From contig CAIJRK010000003.1 in NCBI GenBank assembly GCA_903823025.1, positions 62,001-126,000 of the forward strand: a stretch of DNA of 64,000 nt. The letters run 5' to 3'. Both the position numbers and the translations under genes were made by a program. Every line of letters starts with the position of its first letter. Positions within the stretch are counted from its first letter, which is position 1. The DNA comes from an uncultured beta proteobacterium. Lineage in GTDB: Bacteria > Pseudomonadota > Gammaproteobacteria > Burkholderiales > Burkholderiaceae_C. Below the pieces are notes generated by a model. It had not been told where the DNA came from. It searched no databases and worked only from the letters and a program-made list of their open reading frames with translations. Shown here piece by piece: positions 38,201 to 45,790 of the stretch.

Positions 38201-40003
38201 AGCAATCCCCCGTATTCGGCACAACAGGATAGTCAGAACGACAACAATCAGAATATTGGTTACCCGTCACTTGACGGGCGAATTCGCGATACCTACGCAG
38301 CCAAATCTGGTGCTGCAAACAAAAAGAATCTTTACGACTCCTACATTCGCGCTATACGCTGGGCCTCAGACCGCATTCATGAAAAGGGCATCGTAGCGTT
38401 TGTCACCAATGGCTCATTTCTGGATGCGAACAACATGGACGGGTTACGCAAATGTCTGACTGAGGAATACAGTCACCTGTACGTTTTCAACCTGCGCGGC
38501 AATCAGCGAACCTCTGGTGAGGAATCCAGAAGCGAGGGTGGGAAAATTTTCGGGTCAGGCTCACGCACTCCGGTTGCCATCACGCTGATGGTCAAAGACC
38601 CAGTACATTCTGGGCCTTGCGAGTTGCACTACCACGACATTGGTGACTACCTTAGCCGGGAGGAAAAGCTGGCCATCATTGACGGCTTTGGCAGTATCGA
38701 CGGCATGAATTGGCAAAGCCTTGCCCCCAATGCTGAGGGGGATTGGGCAGAGCAACGTGATCCGGCATTTGACAAGTTTCTACCGCTTGCAAACAAAGAT
38801 GATGAGTTCGTCGGGTTGTTTGAAATTTGGTCGAATGGTTTACTTGCCGCACGGGATGCATGGGTTTACAATTTTTCTCGCGATGCATTAAAGCAAAACA
38901 TGTCTCGAATGACGGATACCTACAACGCTGAAGTCGATAAGTATGCAAAAGTCTGTAGCGACAAACCTAAAGCTCAATGGCCTAGTCCTGATAGTGTTGT
39001 GGATAGTGACCCGAAGAAAATTAGCTGGTCAAGCAGTCTGTTGCCGAATGTAGCCAGAGGTCGTAAAGCCACTTTTGACTCCACTTCAATAGTTACCGGG
39101 ATGTATCGCCCATTCAGTAAGTGTTATTTTTATTTTGACAGCTTGATGAACCATCGTGTGGCACAGTGGCTCCGACTTGCCCCAACATCAAGGCATTGGA
39201 ATATTGTTATATCCGCTACGGGTATCGGTGCCAGCAAAACATTCTCCGCACTGGTTTCGACGTGTATTCCAAATTACCACATGCACGACACCGGTCAATG
39301 TTTTCCCCTCTACTGGTATGAAAAATCAGAGGATATGCGCAAGTCCGCTGACGATATGTTTGCCACGACTGGCACTCCAGACGCTGATGGTTACATTCGC
39401 CACGATACGATTACCGATTGGGCTCTGGCTACCTTTCAAAAGCACTATGCCGATTCGACCATCATCAAAGAAGACATCTTTTGGTACGTCTATGGCATCC
39501 TGCATTCACCTGAATACAAGCACCGGTTCGCCACCGACCTCAAGCGGATGTTGCCGCGCATCCCTTTCGCCGAAAATTTCCATGCCTTTTGTGAGGCGGG
39601 ACGGGCGCTGGGAAAATGGCACTTGGCCTATGAGTCGGTTGAACCCTATGCGCTGACCGAGGAAAGCAAGCGCCTGGTAATGGAACCAGGCGACTACCGG
39701 GTGACCAAGATGAGTTTTGGCAAAAAAGACGGTAAGCCTGACAAGACGGTCATTGTCTATAACGAGCATCTGACCCTGCGCGGCATCCCGATGCAAGCCT
39801 ATGACTACGTGGTCAATGGCAAACCCGCCATTGAATGGATCATGGAGCGGTACGCCCAAACCACCGACAAGGATAGTGGCATCAAAAACGATCCCAATAC
39901 TTGGTCAACCGATCATCGCTATATCGTTGATTTGGTTAAACGTATTGTGCGTGTCAGTGTTGAGAGTGCCGAGCTTGTAAAGAGTTTGCCAAATTTAAAT
40001 TAA
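35201..40003 (+). CDS. Type ISP restriction-modification enzyme (LlaGI-like, single chain)
   Basis: The product has 1600 aa, close to LlaGI (about 1570). Domains in order: an Mrr-like nuclease (GSDDGIDIVAR and WAIQCKFF, about 65-92); an SF2 helicase-translocase with MACGTGKTFTSLR (Walker A), ICDEAHRTTG, MTATPRIY and SVGRVMRKSDGKKYGY; a coupler; an adenine methyltransferase with VDPFTGTGTFIVRLLQSG and ISNPPYSA; and a C-terminal target-recognition part. Such enzymes methylate one strand of an asymmetric site and cut after translocating head-on. It looks intact. It acts as a complete restriction system in the cytoplasm. A glycine-rich insertion (GEGAGGGDDGGHGKGCGGG) sits after the helicase. Confidence 0.92.
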   Translation: MTTTFSDLLDELTEATQTNRDKGTQFELLIANYLKTDPQYADRLSDVWLWGEWPGRWGSDDGIDIVAREHGTGDYWAIQCKFFLPTHSLQKADIDSFFTASGKLFTDNEATHSFSNRLLVCTTDKWSSKAEEALNGQTIPVSRLWFKDLSDSPIDWSQFSLSNIKDIRLKKKKELRPHQSEATSLVIEGFSSNDRGKLIMACGTGKTFTSLRLAEQLTPPNGRILFLAPSISLVSQSLREWTAEALTPIHAFVVCSDTKVGKNEEDIRTHDLAYPATTDANKLALAAQAISADRRTVVFSTYQSIQVVADAQKKGFGEFDLIICDEAHRTTGLTLPGEDDSEFNKVHHNHIVRAKKRLYMTATPRIYADASKTKAGKSNAVLYSMDDVSTYGPEFYRLGFGKAVTKDLLSEYKVLIVAVEESKMANLANAFNNAYKIDGKTAIDIRFATKIIGSWKGLSKQGLKLIAEDGQEEAMTEDVAPMRRAVAFSRTIKDSIQTKDIFGKLVTLYQQSHTDDEDGNLARCTLGHVDGGMNALKRQTSIDWLKGNVDEGECRILSNARCLSEGIDVPALDAVVFFDTRESIVDIVQSVGRVMRKSDGKKYGYIILPVCIPSEKVKDYNTYIESDPQFKGIWKVIKALRAHDESLVDEAEFRRKIKVIGEGAGGGDDGGHGKGCGGGTLPLDFPMLPIDAIGDAVYAAIPQKLGDREYWSEWAKSVATISDRLSERIRSLLSNPTARSAFDGFLKGLRDNLNPAVSETDAIEMLAQHIITRPVFEALFEGYSFTKNNAVSKALQSVTEVMDDHAVSSETESLEKFYANIRERVSLAKSDKSRQEIIRNLYDTFFNNAFPRMAQRLGIVYTPVEVVDFIIHSTEAALRKHFKTGLTDKGVQIVDPFTGTGTFIVRLLQSGLIKPEDLAHKYQHELHANELVLLAYYIAAINIESSYHALTNEYRSFEGIVLTDTFQMGENDKQQDFEGFSPENSERVNRQRQQDIRVVISNPPYSAQQDSQNDNNQNIGYPSLDGRIRDTYAAKSGAANKKNLYDSYIRAIRWASDRIHEKGIVAFVTNGSFLDANNMDGLRKCLTEEYSHLYVFNLRGNQRTSGEESRSEGGKIFGSGSRTPVAITLMVKDPVHSGPCELHYHDIGDYLSREEKLAIIDGFGSIDGMNWQSLAPNAEGDWAEQRDPAFDKFLPLANKDDEFVGLFEIWSNGLLAARDAWVYNFSRDALKQNMSRMTDTYNAEVDKYAKVCSDKPKAQWPSPDSVVDSDPKKISWSSSLLPNVARGRKATFDSTSIVTGMYRPFSKCYFYFDSLMNHRVAQWLRLAPTSRHWNIVISATGIGASKTFSALVSTCIPNYHMHDTGQCFPLYWYEKSEDMRKSADDMFATTGTPDADGYIRHDTITDWALATFQKHYADSTIIKEDIFWYVYGILHSPEYKHRFATDLKRMLPRIPFAENFHAFCEAGRALGKWHLAYESVEPYALTEESKRLVMEPGDYRVTKMSFGKKDGKPDKTVIVYNEHLTLRGIPMQAYDYVVNGKPAIEWIMERYAQTTDKDSGIKNDPNTWSTDHRYIVDLVKRIVRVSVESAELVKSLPNLN

Positions 40004-40254
40004 GCAAACGGATTTTTGACTACCTTGACAGGCTTTAGCTTCACCGTATCTGGAAGCTGCTTCTCCGCCTCCAGTGCCTTGACGATACGGCCAATGAGCG
40101 ATTGCAGCTCTTTGGCCAGCGTCAGGCCCGCTTGGTCTTTGGTGAGCACCACGTCACCTGTGATTGACACGCGATCGACCCGGTTCTCAATCTCCAAGTC
40201 ACCGATGCGCAGCACATCACTTTCGTTGGCGTAAGGCTTGAATTCTGATGTCAT
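40000..40254 (-). CDS. Small hypothetical protein
   Basis: The product has 84 aa from ATG 40254, chosen because GAGGA lies upstream at a suitable distance. It has a beta-rich N-terminal half (VLRIGDLEIENRVDRVSITGDVV) and a helical second half (LAKELQSLIGRIVKALEAEKQ). It overlaps the 3' end of the type ISP gene by 4 bp on the opposite strand. It lies 12 bp downstream of the nuclease gene and may be translated with it. Function unknown. Confidence 0.6.
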   Translation of the reverse strand: MTSEFKPYANESDVLRIGDLEIENRVDRVSITGDVVLTKDQAGLTLAKELQSLIGRIVKALEAEKQLPDTVKLKPVKVVKNPFA

Positions 40255-40265
40255 AGCTGAGTTCC

Positions 40266-41129
40266 TCAAGGTTGAAGGGCGCGTTTGATGGCGTCCATGA
40301 TGCTGCGGGAGAGGTCACGCAGCGTAAATTCATCTTCGGTTGGACTCTTTGGCTTGTTACCCCCGCGCGAAGAGGTCGGTTTTGGCAGCGCCATGCCACT
40401 GTCTCGGATTTTCTGGGACAGCCCCGGCAAGGCACTGACACCAATCATTTTCTCCAGATCGGAGACCGAGATCGAGGAATAATCACGGGTATCGTCGTTC
40501 GTGATCACGTAGGCTCCAGCCCGCTGTTGGGCAGGGCTGTAGAGCACTTTCCAAAGATGTGTCGGCACCAGCACGTTTCCGATACGCTGAATATCGTTGC
40601 CGATAAAAGCAGGCCCCGACACCACATAAACTTCACCTTCGTTGAGCGCCAGTTGTCGCGCCGACTTTTCAATACCAGCCCAGACCCCCGCATTGTTGGC
40701 ATGTATTTGCGGAACCATGTTGGCCAGTGAAAACGATTCTGCTTGCGCTGATCGGGTAGCGAAATCGGCATTGGGGGCCATGTGCCCACGATCGTAGCCC
40801 GAGCGGGCGTAGTCGCGCAGTTCAGCCCGATCCTGAGTGGGTAAGGCGCTCTCAGCATGAAATGAATCCTTCCTGGATAGCGTCTTTGCCGCCACCAGAT
40901 TAGCCCGTGTCAGGTGCTCGGCTGAGTAGAGGGGGGTTCGGCTGATACCGGAGTGCAACACAGCGAAAGCCTCAAAGCAGACCTCCTGTGTACGAGCCTG
41001 TAGTTTGGGATTAGTGATGGTGGGCGCAACGCCGCTGGCGAAGTGTGCAGAACATTGAGTAGCAGCAGCCCAAGTCGGCATCGCAAGGCAGGCAACCAGA
41101 GACAAAGTAAGCGGGAGAAATCGTGACAT
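40266..41129 (-). CDS. Secreted DNA/RNA non-specific endonuclease (NucA type)
   Basis: The product has 287 aa from ATG 41129 (an upstream GTG 41174 would only add residues before the signal peptide). The signal peptide is MSRFLPLTLSLVACLAMPTWAAA. The beta-beta-alpha-metal motif is YDRGHMAPNADF with catalytic His116, and the metal-binding Asn lies in QIHANNAGVWAGIE. It degrades DNA and RNA outside the cytoplasm. In a mobile element this may block uptake of foreign DNA or destroy released phage genomes; both are inference. A small gene of unknown role follows 12 bp downstream. Confidence 0.88.
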   Translation of the reverse strand: MSRFLPLTLSLVACLAMPTWAAATQCSAHFASGVAPTITNPKLQARTQEVCFEAFAVLHSGISRTPLYSAEHLTRANLVAAKTLSRKDSFHAESALPTQDRAELRDYARSGYDRGHMAPNADFATRSAQAESFSLANMVPQIHANNAGVWAGIEKSARQLALNEGEVYVVSGPAFIGNDIQRIGNVLVPTHLWKVLYSPAQQRAGAYVITNDDTRDYSSISVSDLEKMIGVSALPGLSQKIRDSGMALPKPTSSRGGNKPKSPTEDEFTLRDLSRSIMDAIKRALQP

Positions 41130-41212
41130 GAGCAAGAGTACGTAGTAAGGCATGGACAGCTTGATGTGAAACACATCCGTTGCAGCTTAAATTTAAGCGA
41201 CACTAACAAGCA

Positions 41213-41476
41213 ATGAACAGATATTTAACGATTCTCGCGTATTTCGCACTCATTTCGTTGGTTTCTACGGTCAGTCCTCCTGCTTCCGCCCACCGAAGTG
41301 GGTGTCATCGGTGGCACAGTTGCCCCTCGGACACGGGTAGTTATGTCTGTGGCGACACAGGACACAGTAACGAATGCGGGCGATCTGACGTAGTCTCAGC
41401 TTCCCGAAAAAACGCTCATAGCTCTAAACTGTCGGCCAAACCAGCACGAGCACTGAACAACCACCTACTTAAGTAG
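41213..41476 (+). CDS. Small secreted protein with an HRSGCHRWHSCPSD motif
   Basis: The product has 87 aa. The signal peptide ends at PPASAH. The mature part has HRSGCHRWHSCPSDTGSYVCGDTGH, found by general knowledge at the C-termini of some nuclease-type and surface proteins in proteobacteria. After about residue 60 the sequence loses that pattern, and the stop codon lies inside the 20-bp palindrome at 41461, so the gene may have been truncated by an insertion there. It diverges from the secreted nuclease gene. Confidence 0.6.
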   Translation: MNRYLTILAYFALISLVSTVSPPASAHRSGCHRWHSCPSDTGSYVCGDTGHSNECGRSDVVSASRKNAHSSKLSAKPARALNNHLLK

Positions 41477-41480
41477 GTGG
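41461..41480. repeat. Perfect 20-bp palindrome
   Basis: CCACCTACTT is followed directly by its reverse complement. It contains the stop codon of the preceding small gene. With the hairpins at 41499 and 41605 it may mark a relic of an IS200/IS605-like element. Confidence 0.7.
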
Positions 41481-42169
41481 GTTCGCGCGGGTCGCAGAGG
41501 ACTGGAAGTCCACCCGATTCGCTCCCCGCGCTGGGGATGCAATTGCGAATACTTGTGTGGTTCATCCAACGCCAAAGAGAAGAAATAGCATGGCTAAAGC
41601 TGACCGGCTGGAAGCCGGTGGTTTTAACCTTGTGATTGAAAATAAAAAATTCTGGCACCGGTCAACTTTATCCGAAGCCGACCGTCAAAATTGAAAGTCA
41701 GCAATGGAGCGCCACGTACTTCGGTTGGGCAGCGATTGCGGGTATTGACGACTGGCAGCTTGATGGCAGCCCAATTGCATGATTTTCGATGCCGGTGTGC
41801 CGCCGCTCACAGGCTTCGGCATCGTGCCCGAAGCGGTCAGCCGCCGCTGGATGGAGCAGTCATTCGCCGACGCTGTCGGTTACAGACAGCGGACATTCGC
41901 CATGCAGGTATGGGTTTCATCCACTGGGCGGCTCATGTGCAGCGTTAGCGGGTACTGACTAACGGCTGCTTTCTTGAAGTGCAGCAACAAAACTTTGGGC
42001 GCAAGACAGCAGTTATTAATGTCGGCCAGACATGGTGCAACAAACTCCAGCCATTCGCCTGTTGAAATTGCGTTCCTTCAATTAGTCATTCAGTTTCCAG
42101 GCGCTGGTTCATATCAATGAAAAGAGGTGAGAAGAAATACGGTTAGTGCGCATCTTCCCCCTTACTTAT
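41481..42169. other. Non-coding region with hairpins and repeated CATTCGCC motifs
   Basis: Two hairpins share a GGA loop: GGACT-GGA-AGTCC (41499-41511) and ACCGGCT-GGA-AGCCGGT (41605-41621). The octamer CATTCGCC occurs at 41861, 41894 and 42052, and again at 46944 elsewhere in the island. No gene is supported. The region looks like stacked debris from earlier insertions. Confidence 0.45.
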
Positions 42170-44860
42170 TCAAGCTACCAACCAAGCCTCAGTTGCACGC
42201 AATGCATTTCCGGTTCGGCTTGGATCGAATTTGAACGCGAGTTCAACGCCTGGAGCAAGTAGCCCTCGCTTCTGCCAATCTCCATTGTCGAAAACGTCTA
42301 AATGAACAAAATAATCTTCTCCTGCATGGTCTTGCACAAAAATATAGCTTGTTTCGCCACGCATGCCATTTTTCACCCGACCAAACGTAAAGCCGTTCTT
42401 TTGAAAATTGCTTCGAGTGGCTTCATCTGGCGCAAGTTCTTGAGCCTGGCCGCCAATTTCAGTGAAAAGTGATATCAGTATCGATATCTCTTTTGAGTCT
42501 ATTCCTTTTCGATTTGCATCATTCGAAAGACAAAAACGAAGTAGGTTAAGAATTGCTGTGCGATTTTCCTGTTCGAAATCACAAAAATTGACCCCGCGAG
42601 TATCGTAATACCGAATTTCATTACTCAGCTTTCGGAGTTCCGGCATGAGCCACTTTTGGAAACCTTCAGCGATAATGGTTTTCAACATTGGTTTCGAAGC
42701 CTTTGCAAGCAGGTTGCCAAGCCGACGTGTATCGCATTCGTGCTTTCTGAATTCCTCGTCTGCTTGCCGCCTATACGCAGATGCGCGTCCAATTGCCAAG
42801 CTTGGCAAGCTATCTAGTTTTGCTTCCCAATCTGCTGTTGAATCAAAGACTTCGCTAAATTTTTCAGCAATATTTGCACTGTGCAGGAAAAGCCCCCAAA
42901 TTCGATTCGCATGATGCTCACCGGCCTTTTCTGTAGAGCCCCAGCCCCCATTTATAAGACTCTTGGTTACTTGGTAGAGTTCACTAATGTTATGCCGCTG
43001 ATACGCTAAGGCCAATCCAAACATCGGTGCGGGGTCATCAGGGTTGAGTGCACATGCACGCTTAAATTGATTGACAGCGGTAGCATGGTCATCAAGTTCG
43101 AACGTTGCCCTAGCATAAAGACGGCATAAGAAAGATGAGTCGGATTCCGCAAATAGCTTATGACGAAGTTCCCCTTCAATTTGAACCAGTGCTGCTCGAT
43201 CTTCACGTTTAACGGCTGCCTTTATTTTCTTTGATATGGCAATTAGTGATGCAGGTGTGTTTGACGGAATGTAGTTAAGATCTACCGGAGAAATATTCCG
43301 TTCTAACTGAAGTTTTAGCGCTGATTCAGCGGTTGCTTTGCTCTGCATTAGCCACTCTGCCGCTTTCGATCGCATTGCGAGGTTTCGCGGGTGCGACCTA
43401 AGTAGATCACGTATTGAACTTCCGAGAGAATAGACTTCTGAGTTATCAGCTTCAAGCCTGGTAAGAAGGGACGTCTTTGAGAGTTTGGAAATTGCCTCTG
43501 CCGCTTCATCAACGCTACATTCCAAAGCGCCGCAAATTTCTGATCGGTTTGGGGTATCCAGCGCAAACACTGTCTCAAGTACTTGATTTTCTAATTCGGA
43601 AAGCTGGTCCAGCAGGCTCGTAAACGAGAAGGCCAATACGTCTTTTTCAGACTTTTGCAAAGCCTCCGATATTTCAGCGCCAGAGACATAAAGATCAATA
43701 GTAATGCGTATTGCCAGCGGGTTGAAGTTACACCCGATGGCAATTCTTTCCAGCAGGTCATTATCCTTTGTAGGATGCCCTTTGCTGCTCAGATATGCCC
43801 TAGCCAAGGCGATTGCCCCTGACTTGTCTAAGACGCCCAACGGAACATTCTTGGCACTATCAACAGGAATTCGGCTGGTTACTACAACTTTCCAGTCTTC
43901 TGGCAATTCCTCATAGAAGGAATTAAAAGTTGTGGGCGAGTCACGTAAGAGAGTTTCCAAATTGTCCAAGCAAAGAAGTAGTCTTTTCTTACGTAGCCTA
44001 TCTTTCAATTGTTCAAAACTATTGAAATCCTCTCCAAATATCTCTGACGCCTCCTTGCAGAGAATGTCTTTCATATCCTCCAGGCCGGCCGGAGCAGTGA
44101 GTATTTGAACCCCCGTCGATGTAAGTCTTTCCTGCTTGAATGAGGTCCACAAAACACCGTCAAAGAATTGTGCTGATTCGGTGGAAAGACAAAAATCAGA
44201 TACCACTTGCTGCATAAGACTTGTCTTTCCAACCCCTCCCTTTGCAACCAGTGCTATTAGTGGAGCGCGTCGGTTTTTCAGTTCCTTTTGAAGAACTGCA
44301 ATGTCCCTAGCACGGCCAACCAAACCAGTTATTGAATGTTCGAAATCTGCTGGCAGAACAGCTGGGACTGACCAACGCTTTTTGTACATCCAGTCTTCTG
44401 GTGGCTCCTGTAGAGTTCCCTGGTCTGCATTCTGGAATGCAAGAGAGACTTCAAAAAATCCTAGCGCGTCAATAGTCGGGTCGACAGCAATAGTCGCGCA
44501 GCGATACCAAAAACAATCAGGAAACGGTCGATTTGGATGACTGATTGCATTCCGAATATCAAATATTTCGAGCGCCGTACTTAATTTTTCAAGAGACGCT
44601 AAAAAAGCCGCATCAGAAGTTCCAACTGCACAAATTTGGGCTAATGAAAACACTTCGCCAAGATATGAGTTTTCAACGATTAAACGAGATTTATGCGTTG
44701 AGTCAACATCGTTCGCTATGCTTGAACGAGTAAGGATCATTTTCCCCGTCTCAGTGTGGGAGGCTTGCGAGCCTTTTTCCCTAACATACCGGCCCAATGC
44801 GCGCTCCAATTCGTAGACAATCATCGCGCATTTGATTCTTGCTATTGAGTGCTGTTCCAA
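42170..44860 (-). CDS. HEPN-STAND ATPase-repeat protein with a C-terminal cold-shock-like domain
   Basis: The product has 896 aa. The N-terminal helical domain (about 1-150) has RNAISH (Arg103-His108), the R-x4-H signature of HEPN ribonuclease-type domains. A STAND/NB-ARC ATPase follows: the lead-in LVGRARDIAVLQKEL, Walker A AKGGVGKTS (206-214), Walker B RLLLCLDNLE, VVVTSRIP and a winged-helix. About 500-800 is helical, with TPR-like repeats (ARATFELDDHATAVNQFKRA, then NPDDPAPMFGLALAYQ). The last 80 residues read like a cold-shock/OB fold (NGFTFGRVKN... EDYFVHLDVF). STAND proteins with nuclease-like effectors include antiphage Avs and NLR relatives. The CSD end suggests RNA sensing. Function is inferred. 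Confidence 0.75.
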   Translation of the reverse strand: MEQHSIARIKCAMIVYELERALGRYVREKGSQASHTETGKMILTRSSIANDVDSTHKSRLIVENSYLGEVFSLAQICAVGTSDAAFLASLEKLSTALEIFDIRNAISHPNRPFPDCFWYRCATIAVDPTIDALGFFEVSLAFQNADQGTLQEPPEDWMYKKRWSVPAVLPADFEHSITGLVGRARDIAVLQKELKNRRAPLIALVAKGGVGKTSLMQQVVSDFCLSTESAQFFDGVLWTSFKQERLTSTGVQILTAPAGLEDMKDILCKEASEIFGEDFNSFEQLKDRLRKKRLLLCLDNLETLLRDSPTTFNSFYEELPEDWKVVVTSRIPVDSAKNVPLGVLDKSGAIALARAYLSSKGHPTKDNDLLERIAIGCNFNPLAIRITIDLYVSGAEISEALQKSEKDVLAFSFTSLLDQLSELENQVLETVFALDTPNRSEICGALECSVDEAAEAISKLSKTSLLTRLEADNSEVYSLGSSIRDLLRSHPRNLAMRSKAAEWLMQSKATAESALKLQLERNISPVDLNYIPSNTPASLIAISKKIKAAVKREDRAALVQIEGELRHKLFAESDSSFLCRLYARATFELDDHATAVNQFKRACALNPDDPAPMFGLALAYQRHNISELYQVTKSLINGGWGSTEKAGEHHANRIWGLFLHSANIAEKFSEVFDSTADWEAKLDSLPSLAIGRASAYRRQADEEFRKHECDTRRLGNLLAKASKPMLKTIIAEGFQKWLMPELRKLSNEIRYYDTRGVNFCDFEQENRTAILNLLRFCLSNDANRKGIDSKEISILISLFTEIGGQAQELAPDEATRSNFQKNGFTFGRVKNGMRGETSYIFVQDHAGEDYFVHLDVFDNGDWQKRGLLAPGVELAFKFDPSRTGNALRATEAWLVA

Positions 44861-45321
44861 AGCGTTCCCCCTAAATTGTTATTCTGGATCGAAAATTCAA
44901 CCGCTTCACCGCAAGTATCGCCGTTTTCGTCGTAGTAGACACCCCCAACAAAATTCAGAAATCAATGTCAGGTATCGGGCAAGCAGTTTCGGAAGTTGTA
45001 TAGCCGCTTCGGGTCTGTTGAAGTCAGTGGCCGTGAAAATCGACATTTTCTTGCTCGGTGTCTGCAAGAGACCCATACCCGACGCTCACCGGAACCGCAT
45101 GAATCCCGCCGAAAAGTGGAAAGCTGACTTTCAATTTCGCCGGAAGCAGTCGCTCATCCTCGAGGCCAAACAATTGAAAGCGGGCGGCCAAACGGAGATG
45201 CGAATTTACTTGACTGTGCGGCTCCTGGGCAGCGGTTGCGATCCTTTACAAATGACTGTTTTCACGACAAGTATATAGATTGATCTCCGTGGTGCCATGC
45301 TGACGCCACGGAGTTGGCAAA
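44861..45321. other. Upstream region of the STAND gene, no supported gene
   Basis: A 148-codon open frame at 44832-45278 overlaps the STAND gene on the opposite strand and has no recognisable domain. A short inverted repeat (CTCCGTGG...CCACGGAG) lies at about 45283-45311, next to the integrase remnant. Confidence 0.4.
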
Positions 45322-45456
45322 TCAATCCTTTGTCCGCTCAGTCATTTCAAGGTCATCCTCTACTTCAATGCCCAAGTAGCGTACCGTGCCCACTAGCTTG
45401 GTGTGCCCCAAGAGCAATTGCACAGCCCGAAGGTTCCTGGTTCGTCTGTAAATGAC
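45322..45456 (-). pseudogene. C-terminal remnant of a tyrosine recombinase
   Basis: The minus strand encodes VIYRRTRNLRAVQLLLGHTK followed by LVGTVRYLGIEVEDDLEM and a stop at 45322-45324. The LLGHTKL...TVRYLGIEV end with its catalytic Tyr is standard for XerC-like integrases of mobile elements. The frame is closed by TAG just upstream, so only about 44 codons remain. It records an earlier integrative element. Confidence 0.85.
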
Positions 45457-45469
45457 CTACGCTGGCGAT

Positions 45470-45682
45470 TTAGGGGGTCTTGCCGTGTCCGGGTATGCCA
45501 GGTGCGGGTGATCGGCCGCCGCCGGACACTCCGCCGGTCGTGCTGGGTCGCCCGCCCCAGCCAGTTCCTGTTCCTGTTCCTGTTCCTGTACCATTGGACC
45601 CGCCACCCCACCCACCGTTTCCGCCTTTGCCGCTTCCCTGTGCACTCCCTGCCTTACTACCGCCTACGCTACCTTTTGCCAT
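45470..45682 (-). CDS. Short glycine-rich protein
   Basis: The product has 70 aa from ATG 45682, with GAGGTGAT upstream as ribosome site. It is rich in Gly, Ser and Lys, with a GT dipeptide repeated five times encoded by a hexanucleotide tandem repeat (about 45563-45590), and ends PSTTGGVSGGGRSPAPGIP. Similar short PSTTGNPSGGGR-type proteins are known as hypothetical proteins in proteobacterial mobile DNA. Function unknown. It diverges from the gene at 45791. Confidence 0.6.
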   Translation of the reverse strand: MAKGSVGGSKAGSAQGSGKGGNGGWGGGSNGTGTGTGTGTGWGGRPSTTGGVSGGGRSPAPGIPGHGKTP

Positions 45683-45790
45683 GAAAATCACCTCTTGCAA
45701 CGCCCCGAGCCGACCGAATGGCGGCGTTCTTGTCGGGCGTCGGGATTGATCTTGCAACGAATTAAGTTGACCGACAGAGGAAACGTGGAA

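Noticed and set aside
44832..45278. 148-codon + strand frame upstream of the STAND gene
   Set aside because: It overlaps the start of the STAND gene on the other strand and shows no recognisable protein features.
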